The position numbers were made by a program, and so were the translations under genes. This document shows positions 44,009 to 54,687 of a stretch of 64,000 bases of DNA, in pieces. The stretch comes from an uncultured Tenacibaculum sp. (GTDB lineage Bacteria > Bacteroidota > Bacteroidia > Flavobacteriales > Flavobacteriaceae): positions 806,001 through 870,000 of the forward strand of contig CANLQH010000001.1 of assembly GCA_947493285.1 (NCBI GenBank), given 5' to 3'. Under the pieces are notes generated by a model. That model worked only from the letters and a program-made list of their open reading frames with translations. It was not told where the DNA came from and ran no database searches. Position 1 is the stretch's first letter, and the number at the start of each line of letters is the position of its first letter.

Positions 44009-44650
44009 TTATTTATTATCAAAACTATAACGTTGCTCATTTGTACTTGGCGCTTTTAATATTTGATGAAAAACAGGTATTGTACTAAAATCTCTCGTAA
44101 TTTCTTCTGAAACAGCAGCTCCATAAATACCTGTATTTATAATCTCATTAATATTATTTAATGTTACTCCTCCAAATGCAATAATTGGTATAGCTGTTTG
44201 CAATGTTTCTATTAAAACTTGATAACCTACAGTTTCTAAAGATTGTTTAAAACCCTTTTCTTTTTGCTGAAAAGGTCCAAGAGCTATGTAATCAACATTT
44301 TTATCTATAAGATTTTTACAATCTTCTAATGTATTAGCTATAGCTCCAATACTGTAAAACTTACCCAAATGCTTCCTAATTTTTAATGGAGAATCTTTTG
44401 ATTCTTCAAGGAAAACTCCATCAGCATTAATCTCTTTTACTATTTTATAATTATCATTAATTATTAACCTTGTTTGGTAATGATTTGTAATTTCTCTTGC
44501 TCTCTTAGCAGTTTCTAAAAACGTTTTAGGGTTCGTTTTTTTTATTCTCAATTGCACCCATTCAATACCTGAAGCACAAGCTCTTTGAATATTATCTAAA
44601 TGCTCTTCTGGAGTTTTTCCTTGTGAAATGTATTGTAATTTACTTATCAT
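44009..44650 (-). CDS. thiE: thiamine phosphate synthase-like protein (ThiE/TenI)
   Basis: A 213-residue TIM barrel of the ThiE/TenI family. VQLRIK (32-37), LIINDN and FGGV are present. Two catalytic stretches are unusual: the canonical HLGQED is FLEESKD, and the pyrophosphate-binding TxTK after DYIxxGP is replaced by QQKEKGFKQ. It may be a diverged thiamine phosphate synthase or a TenI-like relative that does not make thiamine phosphate. It is the first gene of a two-gene unit with thiF; no other thiamine genes are in the window. Confidence 0.78.
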   Translation of the reverse strand: MISKLQYISQGKTPEEHLDNIQRACASGIEWVQLRIKKTNPKTFLETAKRAREITNHYQTRLIINDNYKIVKEINADGVFLEESKDSPLKIRKHLGKFYSIGAIANTLEDCKNLIDKNVDYIALGPFQQKEKGFKQSLETVGYQVLIETLQTAIPIIAFGGVTLNNINEIINTGIYGAAVSEEITRDFSTIPVFHQILKAPSTNEQRYSFDNK

Positions 44651-44698
44651 TACTTAATGTATTGGATGAACCTAATTTATAAATTATACTATAAACAT

Positions 44699-44727
44699 AA
44701 AAACATCCATAAATTATGGATGTTTTT
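44699..44727 (-). terminator. intrinsic terminator of the arginase gene
   Basis: A 14-bp perfect stem (44699-44712 with 44714-44727; in practice the central AAATT is the loop), with the stem's A-run providing the terminal U-run on the minus strand. Confidence 0.7.
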
Positions 44728-44749
44728 ATAATTTATTAATTCTACTATT

Positions 44750-45703
44750 TTATAATTTTTCAACAGCTTTGGTTACTCCTTGAAGCACTTCAAAAGCAGT
44801 TTCTGCCATTTTATTTCCTTTTAAATCTAAAAGTGGATTTACTTCAACAAACTCTACACAAACAACTTTATTACTTGCTAATAAATTATTGATGATTGAA
44901 ATAATTTCATACTGATCAAAACCTTTTGGCACTGGTGTACCTGTACCGTAAGAAATCATATCACAATCCATAGCATCAACATCAAATGATACATAGATTA
45001 CATCACAATCAGATAATTTATCTAAAGCTTCGTTTACACAAAGTTCTAAACCACGATGACGTACTTCGGCAACCATATAATTTTTAATTCCGTGCTTTTC
45101 CATCTGCTTATCTTCTGGTTCTTCGGTATCTCTAACTCCAAAAAACACAATATCTTCCGGTAAAACTTTTTGACCAGGTAAACCTATATTTTTCATTCGT
45201 TCCCACAACTCTGCAGTTTCTCTATCTACATCGTTTATCTGGCAATCTAAATTATCATCAGCAATTGCTGCAGATAAAGGCATTCCGTGAATATTACCTG
45301 ACGGTGAAGTATATGGTGAATGTAAATCTCCGTGAGCATCAATCCAAACTACTCCTACTCTTTGAGCTGGATAGGCAGCTTTAACTCCACTTATGGTTCC
45401 TAAAGCAGAAGAGTGATCTCCTGAAAGAACAATAGGAAACTTACCTTCTTGTAAATTTACTTTTACGTGGTTACTTAATCTTTTACATTGATTAAATACA
45501 CTATCTATTCTTTTGGCAAACGAATTATTTTTCTTGTTATAAATTGATTCGTTTTCAGTAATTACATCTTCAAATTCATAAGAATCGAAATAATTACTGT
45601 GCTTATTAATTGCTGCTATTTCAATAGCATCAACTCCCATATCAGAACCACGTGTTCCTGCTCCAATATCTGATCTGTTTTTGATAAGTTTAATTTCTTT
45701 CAT
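44750..45703 (-). CDS. rocF: arginase
   Basis: Ureohydrolase that splits arginine into ornithine and urea with two manganese ions. The 317-residue protein has the metal motifs SGDHSS, DAHGDLHSP and SFDVDAMDCD, and VEVNP near the C-terminus. The NIHGMPLS loop after DAHGDLHSP points to arginase more than agmatinase. I start at ATG 45703; the TTG at 45709 would add two residues. It has its own terminator and lies between citrate synthase and thiE. Agmatinase or formimidoylglutamase are less likely alternatives. Confidence 0.88.
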   Translation of the reverse strand: MKEIKLIKNRSDIGAGTRGSDMGVDAIEIAAINKHSNYFDSYEFEDVITENESIYNKKNNSFAKRIDSVFNQCKRLSNHVKVNLQEGKFPIVLSGDHSSALGTISGVKAAYPAQRVGVVWIDAHGDLHSPYTSPSGNIHGMPLSAAIADDNLDCQINDVDRETAELWERMKNIGLPGQKVLPEDIVFFGVRDTEEPEDKQMEKHGIKNYMVAEVRHRGLELCVNEALDKLSDCDVIYVSFDVDAMDCDMISYGTGTPVPKGFDQYEIISIINNLLASNKVVCVEFVEVNPLLDLKGNKMAETAFEVLQGVTKAVEKL

Positions 45704-45723
45704 TATCAACTATATTAAATAAA

Positions 45724-45750
45724 AATGTCACCTAAATTTTAGATGACATT
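45724..45750 (-). terminator. terminator of gltA
   Basis: Imperfect inverted repeat AATGTCA-c-CTAAA / TTTAG-a-TGACATT with one internal mismatch, followed by AAAAA on the plus strand (T-run on the minus strand). Confidence 0.6.
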
Positions 45751-45758
45751 ATTTGTTA

Positions 45759-47045
45759 TTATCTTTTGCTTATTTTTTTAAACTCTCTAAGGTTTTCACC
45801 TGTATAAATTTGACGTGGACGACCAATTGGTTCTTTACGTAAACGCATTTCTTTCCACTGTGCAATCCATCCTGGTAAACGACCTAATGCAAACATTACT
45901 GTAAACATTTCAACTGGAATACCCATAGCACGATAAATGATTCCTGAATAGAAATCTACGTTTGGATATAATTTACGTTTTACGAAATACTCATCATTTA
46001 AAGCTTCTTGTTCTAAACCTTTAGCAATCTCTAAAATTGGATCATCGATTCCTAAATCAGCCAATACTTCATCAGCAGCTACTTTAATAATTTTTGCTCT
46101 TGGATCGAAGTTTTTATAAACACGGTGTCCGAATCCCATTAAACGGAAAGGATCGTTTTTATCTTTAGCTTTCGCCATGTATTTCTTTGTGTCTCCACCA
46201 TCTTCTTTAATAGCTTCTAACATTTCTAATACTGCTTGGTTGGCCCCGCCATGTAAAGGTCCCCATAAAGCAGAAATTCCTGCTGAAAGAGAAGCAAATA
46301 ATCCAGCATGAGAAGAACCAACAATTCTTACTGTAGATGTAGAACAGTTTTGTTCATGATCAGCATGTAAGATTAATAATTTATCTAATGCATCCTTGAT
46401 TATTGGATTAATCTCATATTCTTCATTAGGCTGCTCAAACATCATTTTCATAACGTTCTCTACATATCCTAATTTTTTAGATCCGTAGTTTAAAGGTAAA
46501 CCTTGCTTCTTACGCATTGCCCAAGCAACTAATACAGGAAACTTACCTAAAATTTTCACGATAGCTCTATACATTTCCTCTTCAGAGTCAACGTTTACAG
46601 ATGATGGATTAAAAGCTACTAAAGCACTTGTTAAAGAAGATAACACTCCCATTGGGTGTGCATTCTTAGGAAAAGCTTCAATGATTTTCTTTATATCTTC
46701 ATCTACAATCGCTTTTTCACGAATATCATTGTGAAATTTCTCTAATTGCTCTTTATTAGGTAATTCTCCGAAAATTAACAAATAAGCTACTTCTAAAAAA
46801 TCCGCTTTTTCGGCTAAATCTTCAATTGAGTATCCTCTATAACGTAAAATTCCTTCTTCACCATTTAAAAATGTAATAGCACTCTGGCAAGAACCTGTAT
46901 TTTTATATCCTGGATCGATTGTAATAACTCCTCCGGTTGCCCCTCTCAAAGTTTTAATATCAATTGCAGTCTCATTTTCTGTTCCTTCAATTAAAGGGAA
47001 CTCATACGTATTTTCGCCAATTTGTAGTTTTGCTATATCTGCCAT
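45759..47045 (-). CDS. gltA: citrate synthase (type II)
   Basis: Condenses oxaloacetate and acetyl-CoA in the TCA cycle. The 428-residue protein has the longer N-terminal beta domain of the hexameric, NADH-sensitive Gram-negative type. Catalytic parts are GSSHAGLFA, GFGHRVYKNFDPR and PNVDFYSG, which hold the two histidines and the aspartate. Length fits the family. A single-gene unit with its own terminator. Confidence 0.96.
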   Translation of the reverse strand: MADIAKLQIGENTYEFPLIEGTENETAIDIKTLRGATGGVITIDPGYKNTGSCQSAITFLNGEEGILRYRGYSIEDLAEKADFLEVAYLLIFGELPNKEQLEKFHNDIREKAIVDEDIKKIIEAFPKNAHPMGVLSSLTSALVAFNPSSVNVDSEEEMYRAIVKILGKFPVLVAWAMRKKQGLPLNYGSKKLGYVENVMKMMFEQPNEEYEINPIIKDALDKLLILHADHEQNCSTSTVRIVGSSHAGLFASLSAGISALWGPLHGGANQAVLEMLEAIKEDGGDTKKYMAKAKDKNDPFRLMGFGHRVYKNFDPRAKIIKVAADEVLADLGIDDPILEIAKGLEQEALNDEYFVKRKLYPNVDFYSGIIYRAMGIPVEMFTVMFALGRLPGWIAQWKEMRLRKEPIGRPRQIYTGENLREFKKISKR

Positions 47046-47179
47046 TTTTATCTCTTAAGTTTTTATAAATGAAGTGAAATGCGAAGATACCATTTTTTGC
47101 AGTATTTAAAAAATTGACGTTGATAGTTTTTAGGTATAAAAGGATAGAATTCTCTTATTTAAAAATTCAGTAAAAACAA

Positions 47180-47210
47180 AAAACCTTGCTAGAGATTCTA
47201 ACAAGGTTTT
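47180..47210 (-). terminator. terminator of eno
   Basis: AAAACCTTG-c-TAGA-gat-TCTA-a-CAAGGTTTT, a 13-bp stem with one mismatch, 23 bases after the enolase stop, with plus-strand A-run giving the U-run. Confidence 0.75.
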
Positions 47211-47232
47211 AAATACTTTTATTTATCTGTGT

Positions 47233-48534
<1,302 letters not shown>

Positions 48535-48543
48535 TTAATGTAG

Positions 48544-48572
48544 ATTCCCGTGAACTATTAACTCACGGGAAT
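48544..48572. terminator. GC-rich hairpin between carA and eno
   Basis: ATTCCCGTGA (48544-48553) pairs perfectly with TCACGGGAAT (48563-48572). No clear U-run follows in either direction, so it may be a weak terminator of carA, a processing site or part of the eno leader. Confidence 0.45.
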
Positions 48573-48603
48573 ATATTTTATGCTTGCTAATTTACAAAAA
48601 TGC

Positions 48604-49719
48604 TTACGCTTCTACTTTAGCTTTTTTAATATTTTCTATAAACTGATCGAATAAATATTCTGCATCATGTGGTCCAGGACTTGCTTCTGGGTGATACTGT
48701 ACAGAGAATACGTTTTTAGACTTCATTCTAATCCCTGCAACTGTATGATCGTTTAAATGTACGTGTGTTATTTCTACATCAGCATGAGCTTCAGTTTCTT
48801 CACGATTAATTGCAAATCCGTGATTTTGAGAAGTTATCTCACCTTTACCAGTTAATAAGTTCTTTACTGGATGGTTAATCCCTCTATGTCCATTATGCAT
48901 TTTATAAGTAGAAATTCCGTTTGCCAACGCAATAACTTGATGTCCTAAACAAATCCCGAACAACGGTAAATCTTTTTCTATAATTTGCTTCGTTGTATTT
49001 TGAGCATCAATTAGTGGCTCAGGGTCTCCAGGTCCGTTTGATATAAAATATCCATCTGGATTAAAATCACTCATTTGCTCGAAAGTAGCATTGTAAGGAT
49101 ATACTTTTATGTAAGCTCCTCTTTTTACAAAATTTCTTAAAATGTTCTTTTTAATACCAATATCTAAGGCAGATATTTTAATCGGTGAATTTTCATCACC
49201 CACAAAATAAGGTTCTTTTGTAGAAACTTTTGAAGCTAATTCTAAACCTTCCATATTTGGAATTTCAGCTAATTGCTTCTTTAGCTCATCAATCTTATCT
49301 ACTTCAGTAGAAATAATAGCATTCATAGCTCCGTTATCACGGATATAAGCCACTAATGCTCTTGTATCTACATCAGATATCGCAACTAAATTGTGCTCTT
49401 TAAACCAATCGAATAAGTTTCCGTCAGAATCTACACGAGAATGTGTAAAACTAAAATTACGACAAATTAAGCCTGATATTTTAATTCCATCAGATTCGAC
49501 TTCTTCATTATTGATTCCGTAATTACCAATATGTGCATTTGTAGTTACCATTAATTGACCAAAATATGAAGGGTCTGTAAATACTTCTTGGTAACCTGTC
49601 ATCCCTGTATTGAAACAAATCTCTCCTCTTGAAGTTCCTTCTATCCCGATAGATTTACCATAAAAGATAGTTCCGTCTGCTAATAGAACTAATGCTTTTT
49701 TACGTTGTTGATATTTCAT
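48604..49719 (-). CDS. carA: carbamoyl-phosphate synthase small (glutaminase) subunit
   Basis: Supplies ammonia from glutamine to CarB for carbamoyl phosphate, used in arginine and pyrimidine synthesis. The 371-residue protein has the N-terminal CPSase domain (CFNTGMTGYQEVFTDPSY) and a class I glutamine amidotransferase domain with FGICLGHQ (nucleophile cysteine), and QYHPEASPGP (His and Glu). carB is not adjacent in the window. It lies downstream of the rplQ terminator and has its own TATTTTTG box. Confidence 0.96.
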   Translation of the reverse strand: MKYQQRKKALVLLADGTIFYGKSIGIEGTSRGEICFNTGMTGYQEVFTDPSYFGQLMVTTNAHIGNYGINNEEVESDGIKISGLICRNFSFTHSRVDSDGNLFDWFKEHNLVAISDVDTRALVAYIRDNGAMNAIISTEVDKIDELKKQLAEIPNMEGLELASKVSTKEPYFVGDENSPIKISALDIGIKKNILRNFVKRGAYIKVYPYNATFEQMSDFNPDGYFISNGPGDPEPLIDAQNTTKQIIEKDLPLFGICLGHQVIALANGISTYKMHNGHRGINHPVKNLLTGKGEITSQNHGFAINREETEAHADVEITHVHLNDHTVAGIRMKSKNVFSVQYHPEASPGPHDAEYLFDQFIENIKKAKVEA

Positions 49720-49745
49720 TTAGTGTGTTGTGTGTATTTTGATTG

Positions 49746-49753
49746 CAAAAATA
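49746..49753 (-). promoter_or_regulatory. -7 promoter box of carA
   Basis: TATTTTTG on the minus strand, 26 bases before the carA ATG and just past the rplQ terminator. No -33 TTG is visible because the terminator hairpin occupies that region. Confidence 0.4.
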
Positions 49754-49760
49754 TATAAAA

Positions 49761-49791
49761 AAAGGGATAAACATTAAATGTTTATCCCTTT
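49761..49791 (-). terminator. terminator of the rpsD-rpoA-rplQ unit
   Basis: A 15-bp perfect stem (49761-49775 with 49777-49791), A-rich on the left (U-run on the minus strand), 26 bases after the rplQ stop. Confidence 0.85.
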
Positions 49792-49817
49792 GATATAATT
49801 TATAAAAATTTTCATTT

Positions 49818-50291
49818 TTATTCTTCTTCTTGTGAAGTTTGAGTTTCAACAGCAGCTTCAACTTTCTTCGCTCCACCACGACGGCTACGACGAGTATTCT
49901 TTTTAGCTTTGTTTCCTTTTGGATTGTATAACTCGTTGTAATCAACTAATTCTACCATTGCCATAGAAGCGTTATCTCCTTGACGGTTTCCTAATTTGAT
50001 GATACGAACATATCCTCCTGGTCTGTCTGCAACTTTTACTGAAACTTCTTTAAATAATTCAGTTACAGTAAATTTATTACGTAAGTAACTAAAAACTACA
50101 CGACGGTTATGAGTTGTGTCTTCTTTAGACTTAGTAATTAAAGGTTCAACAAACTTACGTAAAGCTTTTGCTTTAGCAACAGTTGTGTTAATACGCTTGT
50201 GTTCTATTAAAGAACAAGCCATATTTGCTAACATCGCTTTTCTGTGCGCTGTTTGTCTTCCTAAATGATTAAATTTCTTTCCGTGTCTCAT
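49818..50291 (-). CDS. rplQ: 50S ribosomal protein L17
   Basis: A 157-residue L17. [11 protein letters not shown] and [19 protein letters not shown] are the conserved N-terminus; residues 120-157 are a basic then Glu/Gln-rich extension beyond the common 120-130 residue form, often seen in Bacteroidota. L17 lies at the exit tunnel region of the 50S subunit. It is the last gene of the cluster after rpoA, and a terminator follows. Confidence 0.96.
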   Translation of the reverse strand: MRHGKKFNHLGRQTAHRKAMLANMACSLIEHKRINTTVAKAKALRKFVEPLITKSKEDTTHNRRVVFSYLRNKFTVTELFKEVSVKVADRPGGYVRIIKLGNRQGDNASMAMVELVDYNELYNPKGNKAKKNTRRSRRGGAKKVEAAVETQTSQEEE

Positions 50292-50352
50292 GACATTTGG
50301 GTTTTAGCTCTCATCTTGCTTCTACTCTGTTCGAGGAGCAAAATATGAAAGG

Positions 50353-51345
50353 TTAATCTCTATCTAATTTGTATTTACTTAAATCCATCCCGAAATTAAG
50401 GTTTTTGTTCGCTACTAACTCATCTAATTCAGTTAACGACTTTTTACCAAAGTTTCTAAATTTCATTAAATCACTTTTGTTAAATGACACTAAGTCTCCT
50501 AAAGTATCTACTTCTGCAGCTTTTAAACAGTTTAAAGCACGAACAGATAAATCCATATCTACTAATTTCGTCTTTAATAACTGACGCATGTGTAATGATT
50601 CCTCATCATATGTTTCAGTTTGAGCAATTTCATCTGCCTCTAAAGTGATACGCTCATCAGAGAATAACATAAAGTGGTGGATTAAAATCTTTGCTGCTTC
50701 AGTTAATGCATCCTTAGGATTGATAGAACCATCTGTATCGATATCGAAAACTAATTTTTCGTAATCGGTCTTTTGCTCTACACGGAAATTTTCAACAGCA
50801 TATTTTACATTCTTTATCGGAGTGTAAATAGAATCTGTAAAAATTGTTCCTAATGGTGCACCTGCTCTTTTGTTTTCTTCAGCTGGAACAAAACCTCTAC
50901 CTTTTTCGATAGTGATTTCTGCATTGAATTTAACTGACTTATCCATGTTACAAATAACTAAATCTGGATTTAGTACTTGAAAACCTGAAGTAAATTTTTG
51001 TAAGTCTCCTGCAGTTAATTGTTCTTGTCCTGATACTGCAATTGATACAGTTTCTCTATCAGTCTCTTCAATTTGTTTCTTAAAACGAACTTGTTTTAAG
51101 TTTAAGATGATTTCTGTTACATCTTCTACAACTCCTTGAATTGTTGAGAATTCATGATCAACTCCGTCAATACGTAATGATGTGATAGCAAAACCTTCTA
51201 ATGAAGATAATAATACTCTTCTTAAAGCGTTTCCTACTGTTAATCCAAAACCTGGTTCAAGAGGTCTGAATTCGAATCTCCCTGAAAAATCAGTAGATTC
51301 AATCATTATTACTTTATCAGGCTTCTGAAAATTTAAAATTGCCAT
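50353..51345 (-). CDS. rpoA: RNA polymerase alpha subunit
   Basis: A 330-residue alpha subunit. The N-terminal assembly domain holds [23 protein letters not shown]; the C-terminal domain (about 245-320) holds [19 protein letters not shown] and [12 protein letters not shown], the helix-hairpin-helix elements that contact UP elements and activators. It lies between rpsD and rplQ, the standard alpha operon order, 97 bases after rpsD. Confidence 0.97.
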   Translation of the reverse strand: MAILNFQKPDKVIMIESTDFSGRFEFRPLEPGFGLTVGNALRRVLLSSLEGFAITSLRIDGVDHEFSTIQGVVEDVTEIILNLKQVRFKKQIEETDRETVSIAVSGQEQLTAGDLQKFTSGFQVLNPDLVICNMDKSVKFNAEITIEKGRGFVPAEENKRAGAPLGTIFTDSIYTPIKNVKYAVENFRVEQKTDYEKLVFDIDTDGSINPKDALTEAAKILIHHFMLFSDERITLEADEIAQTETYDEESLHMRQLLKTKLVDMDLSVRALNCLKAAEVDTLGDLVSFNKSDLMKFRNFGKKSLTELDELVANKNLNFGMDLSKYKLDRD

Positions 51346-51442
51346 ATTTTTTCTTCTTTTTAATTGTTATTCAGTTGCGCGGTTTATAAGCGTGAAGAAG
51401 TGCAAATAAACCCTTTGGCTGAACTTCAATATGATTAATTTA

Positions 51443-52048
51443 TTACTTAGAATATAATTCTACGATTAATTGTTCTTTGATGTTTTCAGGAATCTGTAAT
51501 CTTTCCGGCGCTTTAATAAAAGTTCCAGATTTTTGATCTGAGTTCCAGCTTAACCATTCGTAAACAGCACTGTTTGATGCTAATGCATCTTCGATAGCTA
51601 CTAATGATTTAGACTTCTCTCTAACAGCAATTACATCTCCTTCTTTTACAGTGTAAGATGGAATGTTTACTATCTCTCCGTTTACAGTAATGTGACGGTG
51701 AGAAACTAGTTGACGTGCTCCACTTCTAGATTTAGACAATCCTAAACGGAATGCTACGTTATCTAAACGAGACTCACATAATTGTAATAAAACCTCACCA
51801 GTAATACCTTTAGATGCAGAAGCTTTTTTAAATAAGTTACTGAATTGACGCTCTAAAATACCGTAAGTATATTTAGCTTTTTGCTTTTCCATTAACTGGA
51901 TAGCATATTCAGATTTCTTACCTCTTCTTTTTCCAACACCATGTTGTCCTGGAGGATAATTTCTTTTTTCGAAGTTTTTATCATCTCCGAAGATTGCTTC
52001 GCCAAACTTACGAGCAATTTTAGTTTTTGGTCCTGTATATCTTGCCAT
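51443..52048 (-). CDS. rpsD: 30S ribosomal protein S4
   Basis: A 201-residue S4. [15 protein letters not shown] at the N-terminus and the S4 RNA-binding domain with [14 protein letters not shown] and [11 protein letters not shown] identify it. S4 starts 30S assembly by binding the 5' domain of 16S rRNA, and in several bacteria it represses its own operon. Here the gene has its own promoter and a leader that can fold as a pseudoknot, after a terminator that follows rpsK. Confidence 0.97.
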   Translation of the reverse strand: MARYTGPKTKIARKFGEAIFGDDKNFEKRNYPPGQHGVGKRRGKKSEYAIQLMEKQKAKYTYGILERQFSNLFKKASASKGITGEVLLQLCESRLDNVAFRLGLSKSRSGARQLVSHRHITVNGEIVNIPSYTVKEGDVIAVREKSKSLVAIEDALASNSAVYEWLSWNSDQKSGTFIKAPERLQIPENIKEQLIVELYSK

Positions 52049-52061
52049 TTCTAATTAATTT

Positions 52062-52114
52062 AGTAGGGATCATGAATTAAGGCTTTCTCCTTCGATAATC
52101 TCAATCCTACTGAG
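52062..52114 (-). ncRNA. candidate S4 autoregulatory leader (pseudoknot) of rpsD
   Basis: In the minus transcript CTCA (52114-52111) pairs with TGAG (52103-52100), closing loop GTAGGAT. AAGG (52092-52089) pairs with CCTT (52082-52079) in a second hairpin. Then ATCCCTACT (52070-52062), 13 bases before the ATG, is complementary to the first loop and its flank (AGTAGGAT, one bulged base), which makes a pseudoknot that would cover the ribosome entry region. S4 is known to bind pseudoknot-like mRNA leaders in other bacteria. The structure is drawn by eye, not computed. Confidence 0.5.
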
Positions 52115-52139
52115 TTTAAAATATTTCTTTTTTCGCGCA

Positions 52140-52147
52140 CAAAAGTA
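52140..52147 (-). promoter_or_regulatory. -7 promoter box of the rpsD unit
   Basis: TACTTTTG on the minus strand (exact TAnnTTTG) between the rpsK terminator and the rpsD leader. A transcript from here would have about 85 bases before the ATG. Confidence 0.6.
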
Positions 52148-52160
52148 CACTAAATAAAAA

Positions 52161-52188
52161 TATAAGTTGAAAATTAATTCAACTTATA
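52161..52188 (-). terminator. terminator directly at the rpsK stop
   Basis: TATAAGTTGAA (52161-52171) pairs with TTCAACTTATA (52178-52188), 6-base loop; the minus strand continues with TTTTTATTT. The stem contains the rpsK stop codon (52184-52186). Confidence 0.65.
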
Positions 52189-52567
52189 CTCTTCTTCTTT
52201 TTGGTGGACGACATCCATTATGAGGAATAGGAGTAACATCGATAATTTCTGTTACTTCGATACCAGAATTGTGGATAGATCTGATTGCAGATTCTCTACC
52301 GTTACCAGGTCCTTTAACATAAACTTTTACTTTACGTAAACCTGCTTCTTTTGCAACATTTGCACAATCTTCTGCGGCTAACTGAGCTGCATAAGGAGTG
52401 TTCTTTTTAGAACCTCTAAAGCCCATTTTACCTGCAGATGACCAAGAAATAACGTCACCTTTTTTGTTTGTTAAAGAAATAATAATATTATTGAAAGATG
52501 CAGTTACGTGAGCTTCACCAACTGATTCTATAACAACTTTACGTTTCTTTGTATTTGCCTTTGCCAT
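52184..52567 (-). CDS. rpsK: 30S ribosomal protein S11
   Basis: A 127-residue S11. [34 protein letters not shown] and the C-terminal [15 protein letters not shown] are characteristic. S11 forms part of the 30S platform next to the Shine-Dalgarno helix. It lies 77 bases after rpsM. A terminator hairpin includes its stop codon, so the message may end here, before rpsD. Confidence 0.97.
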   Translation of the reverse strand: MAKANTKKRKVVIESVGEAHVTASFNNIIISLTNKKGDVISWSSAGKMGFRGSKKNTPYAAQLAAEDCANVAKEAGLRKVKVYVKGPGNGRESAIRSIHNSGIEVTEIIDVTPIPHNGCRPPKRRRV

Positions 52568-52644
52568 AATTAATTCGGTTTTAGTAATTTAGTTTTCTAA
52601 TTTTATAGTTAAAACTATTATTAGATCTTGATTACTTATCTAAC

Positions 52645-53010
52645 TTATTTTTTCTTGTTAGCTACAGTTTTTCTCTTACCTTTTCTTGTACGAGAGTTAT
52701 TCTTAGTTCTTTGCCCTCTTAAAGGAAGACCAAGTCTGTGACGAATACCTCTTTGACATCCGATGTCCATTAAACGTTTAATGTTTAATTGAACCTCAGA
52801 ACGTAATTCACCTTCAATAGTAAAAGTTCCAACTTGCTCACGAATTGCAGCAATTTGATCATCAGACCAATCTTGCACTTTAATGCTTTCGTCGATTTTT
52901 GCAGTTGCTAAAATCTCTTTAGCTCTGCTGTTTCCTATACCAAAGATGTAAGTTAATGCGATAACACCTCTTTTATTCTTTGGAATATCAATACCTGCTA
53001 TTCTTGCCAT
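52645..53010 (-). CDS. rpsM: 30S ribosomal protein S13
   Basis: A 121-residue S13. [33 protein letters not shown] and the Lys-rich tail (KTVANKKK) identify it. S13 contacts the 50S subunit and tRNA in the 30S head. Its ATG overlaps the stop of rpmJ by one base (TAATG), which implies translational coupling. Confidence 0.97.
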   Translation of the reverse strand: MARIAGIDIPKNKRGVIALTYIFGIGNSRAKEILATAKIDESIKVQDWSDDQIAAIREQVGTFTIEGELRSEVQLNIKRLMDIGCQRGIRHRLGLPLRGQRTKNNSRTRKGKRKTVANKKK

Positions 53011-53126
53011 TACCCTTGTCTTTGTTTAAATCTAGGATTCTTTTTGTTAATTACATATAATCTGCCTTTTCTGCGTACTATCTTGCAGTCGGCGCTTCTT
53101 TTCTTTAATGATGCTCTTACTTTCAT
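53010..53126 (-). CDS. rpmJ: 50S ribosomal protein L36 (zinc-independent form)
   Basis: A 38-residue gene read directly from the sequence: it starts [11 protein letters not shown] and ends NPRFKQRQG before TAA. It lies between infA and rpsM, the normal place for rpmJ. Zinc-binding L36 proteins have a CxxC and a further Cys and His; here only one cysteine (ADCKIV) is left and the other positions are changed (VINKKNPRF), so this is the zinc-free form. It overlaps the rpsM start by one base and starts 12 bases after the infA stop. Confidence 0.95.
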   Translation of the reverse strand: MKVRASLKKRSADCKIVRRKGRLYVINKKNPRFKQRQG

Positions 53127-53138
53127 CAGTCTGTGTTT

Positions 53139-53354
53139 TTAATATCTGTAAGTAATTCTTGCCTTTGTTAAATCGTATGGGCTCATTTCTAACTTCACTT
53201 TATCACCTGGTAATAATTTGATGTAATGCATACGCATTTTTCCTGAAATGTGAGCCGTAACAATATGTCCGTTTTCTAACTCTACACGAAACATTGCATT
53301 TGATAATGCTTCTGTAATTGTTCCGTCTTGTTGAATTGCTGGTTGCTTAGCCAT
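53139..53354 (-). CDS. infA: translation initiation factor IF-1
   Basis: A 71-residue OB-fold protein. [21 protein letters not shown] and [19 protein letters not shown] are the hallmark. IF-1 binds the 30S A site and helps IF-2 and IF-3 to select initiator tRNA. Its ATG lies 1 base after the secY stop, as in many secY-infA-rpmJ operons. Confidence 0.97.
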   Translation of the reverse strand: MAKQPAIQQDGTITEALSNAMFRVELENGHIVTAHISGKMRMHYIKLLPGDKVKLEMSPYDLTKARITYRY

Positions 53355-53355
53355 A

Positions 53356-54678
53356 TTATTTTAACGATTTTCTGTTACTGTTACCTGTTTTCATTAAACC
53401 ATCGTAACGAGAGTTTAATAAATACGAGTTAATTTGCTGAATAGTATCTATTGCAACACCCACCATAATGATTAAAGATGTTCCTCCAAAAAACATTGCC
53501 CAGTTTTGAGTAACTCCAAACTTTACAATGATTGCTGGTAAAATAGATAAGGCTGCTAAAAATATTGATCCTGGTAATGTAATTTTCGACAATACTGAAT
53601 CTAAAAAGTTAGCAGTTTCTTCACCTGGTTTATATCCTGGAACAAAACCATTACTTCTCTTTAAGTCTTCAGCCATTTTATTTGTTGGGATTGTAATCGC
53701 CGTATAAAAGTAACTAAAGATAATAATTAAGATAGCAAATATAACATTGTACCATAACCCGAAATTATCAGTTAAACTGTTTAATGCTGGGAATTTTTGA
53801 CCTAAAGCTACTGGTAAAAACATAATAGCTTGTGCAAAAATAATTGGCATTACACCAGCAGCATTCAGTTTTAACGGAATGTACTGACGTGCACCGTCAA
53901 CATCTTTAATGTCTGTAACTGCTGTACGACGAGCATATTGAACTGCTACTTTACGTACTGCGGTAACTAATAATACGGTTAACAAGATTACTACAAACCA
54001 AACTATTAATTCGATTAAAATCATCATTATACCTCCTGCTCCTGCAGTTTGCTTAGAAACTAACTCTTGAATAAAAGCAGCTGGGAAGTTTGCGATAATA
54101 CCTACAGTAATTAATAACGAAATTCCGTTACCAACACCTTTATCAGTAATACGTTCTCCTAACCACATTGCAAAAATAGTTCCTGCACTTAAAAGGATAA
54201 TTGATGATACCCAAAATTGAACTCCCGTTACTAAGAATGCTTCAGGTCCTAATCCCATTTGGTTTTGGATAATACCAATATAGGTTGGTGCTTGAAACAA
54301 TGTAATAGCAATTGTAAGCCATCTTGTTATTTGTGTAATCTTCTTACGTCCACTTTCTCCATCTTTTTGTAATTTCTGTAAATATGGTACCGCGATACCC
54401 ATTAACTGAACTACAATTGATGCAGAAATATAAGGCATTATACCAAGTGCCATTACTGACGCTCTAGCAAATGCCCCACCTGTAAATGCGTTTAATAAAC
54501 CTAAAAGTCCACTAGAAGTACTGTCTTGTAGTGCTGATAACTGAGTAGGGTCAATTCCAGGTAATGGAACTGCCGCCATAAAACGGTAAACAGCAATTAA
54601 ACCTAAGGTTAAAAGTAATTTCTCTTTTAACTCTTCTATCTTCCAAATGTCTTTTAAAGTATTTATAAAATTCATCAT
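53356..54678 (-). CDS. secY: preprotein translocase subunit SecY
   Basis: A 440-residue inner-membrane protein with ten membrane segments, the channel subunit of Sec[25 protein letters not shown] and [15 protein letters not shown] are family signatures; the loop [23 protein letters not shown] is the conserved cytoplasmic region near the C-terminus. The ATGs at 54678 and 54675 are both possible starts. It follows rplO by 9 bases. Confidence 0.97.
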   Translation of the reverse strand: MMNFINTLKDIWKIEELKEKLLLTLGLIAVYRFMAAVPLPGIDPTQLSALQDSTSSGLLGLLNAFTGGAFARASVMALGIMPYISASIVVQLMGIAVPYLQKLQKDGESGRKKITQITRWLTIAITLFQAPTYIGIIQNQMGLGPEAFLVTGVQFWVSSIILLSAGTIFAMWLGERITDKGVGNGISLLITVGIIANFPAAFIQELVSKQTAGAGGIMMILIELIVWFVVILLTVLLVTAVRKVAVQYARRTAVTDIKDVDGARQYIPLKLNAAGVMPIIFAQAIMFLPVALGQKFPALNSLTDNFGLWYNVIFAILIIIFSYFYTAITIPTNKMAEDLKRSNGFVPGYKPGEETANFLDSVLSKITLPGSIFLAALSILPAIIVKFGVTQNWAMFFGGTSLIIMVGVAIDTIQQINSYLLNSRYDGLMKTGNSNRKSLK

Positions 54679-54687
54679 TTACAATTC

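Noticed and set aside
49700..49945. 81-codon frame on the minus strand across the end of rplQ and the carA upstream region
   Set aside because: It overlaps the 3' end of rplQ in another frame, runs through the terminator hairpin and has low-complexity sequence.
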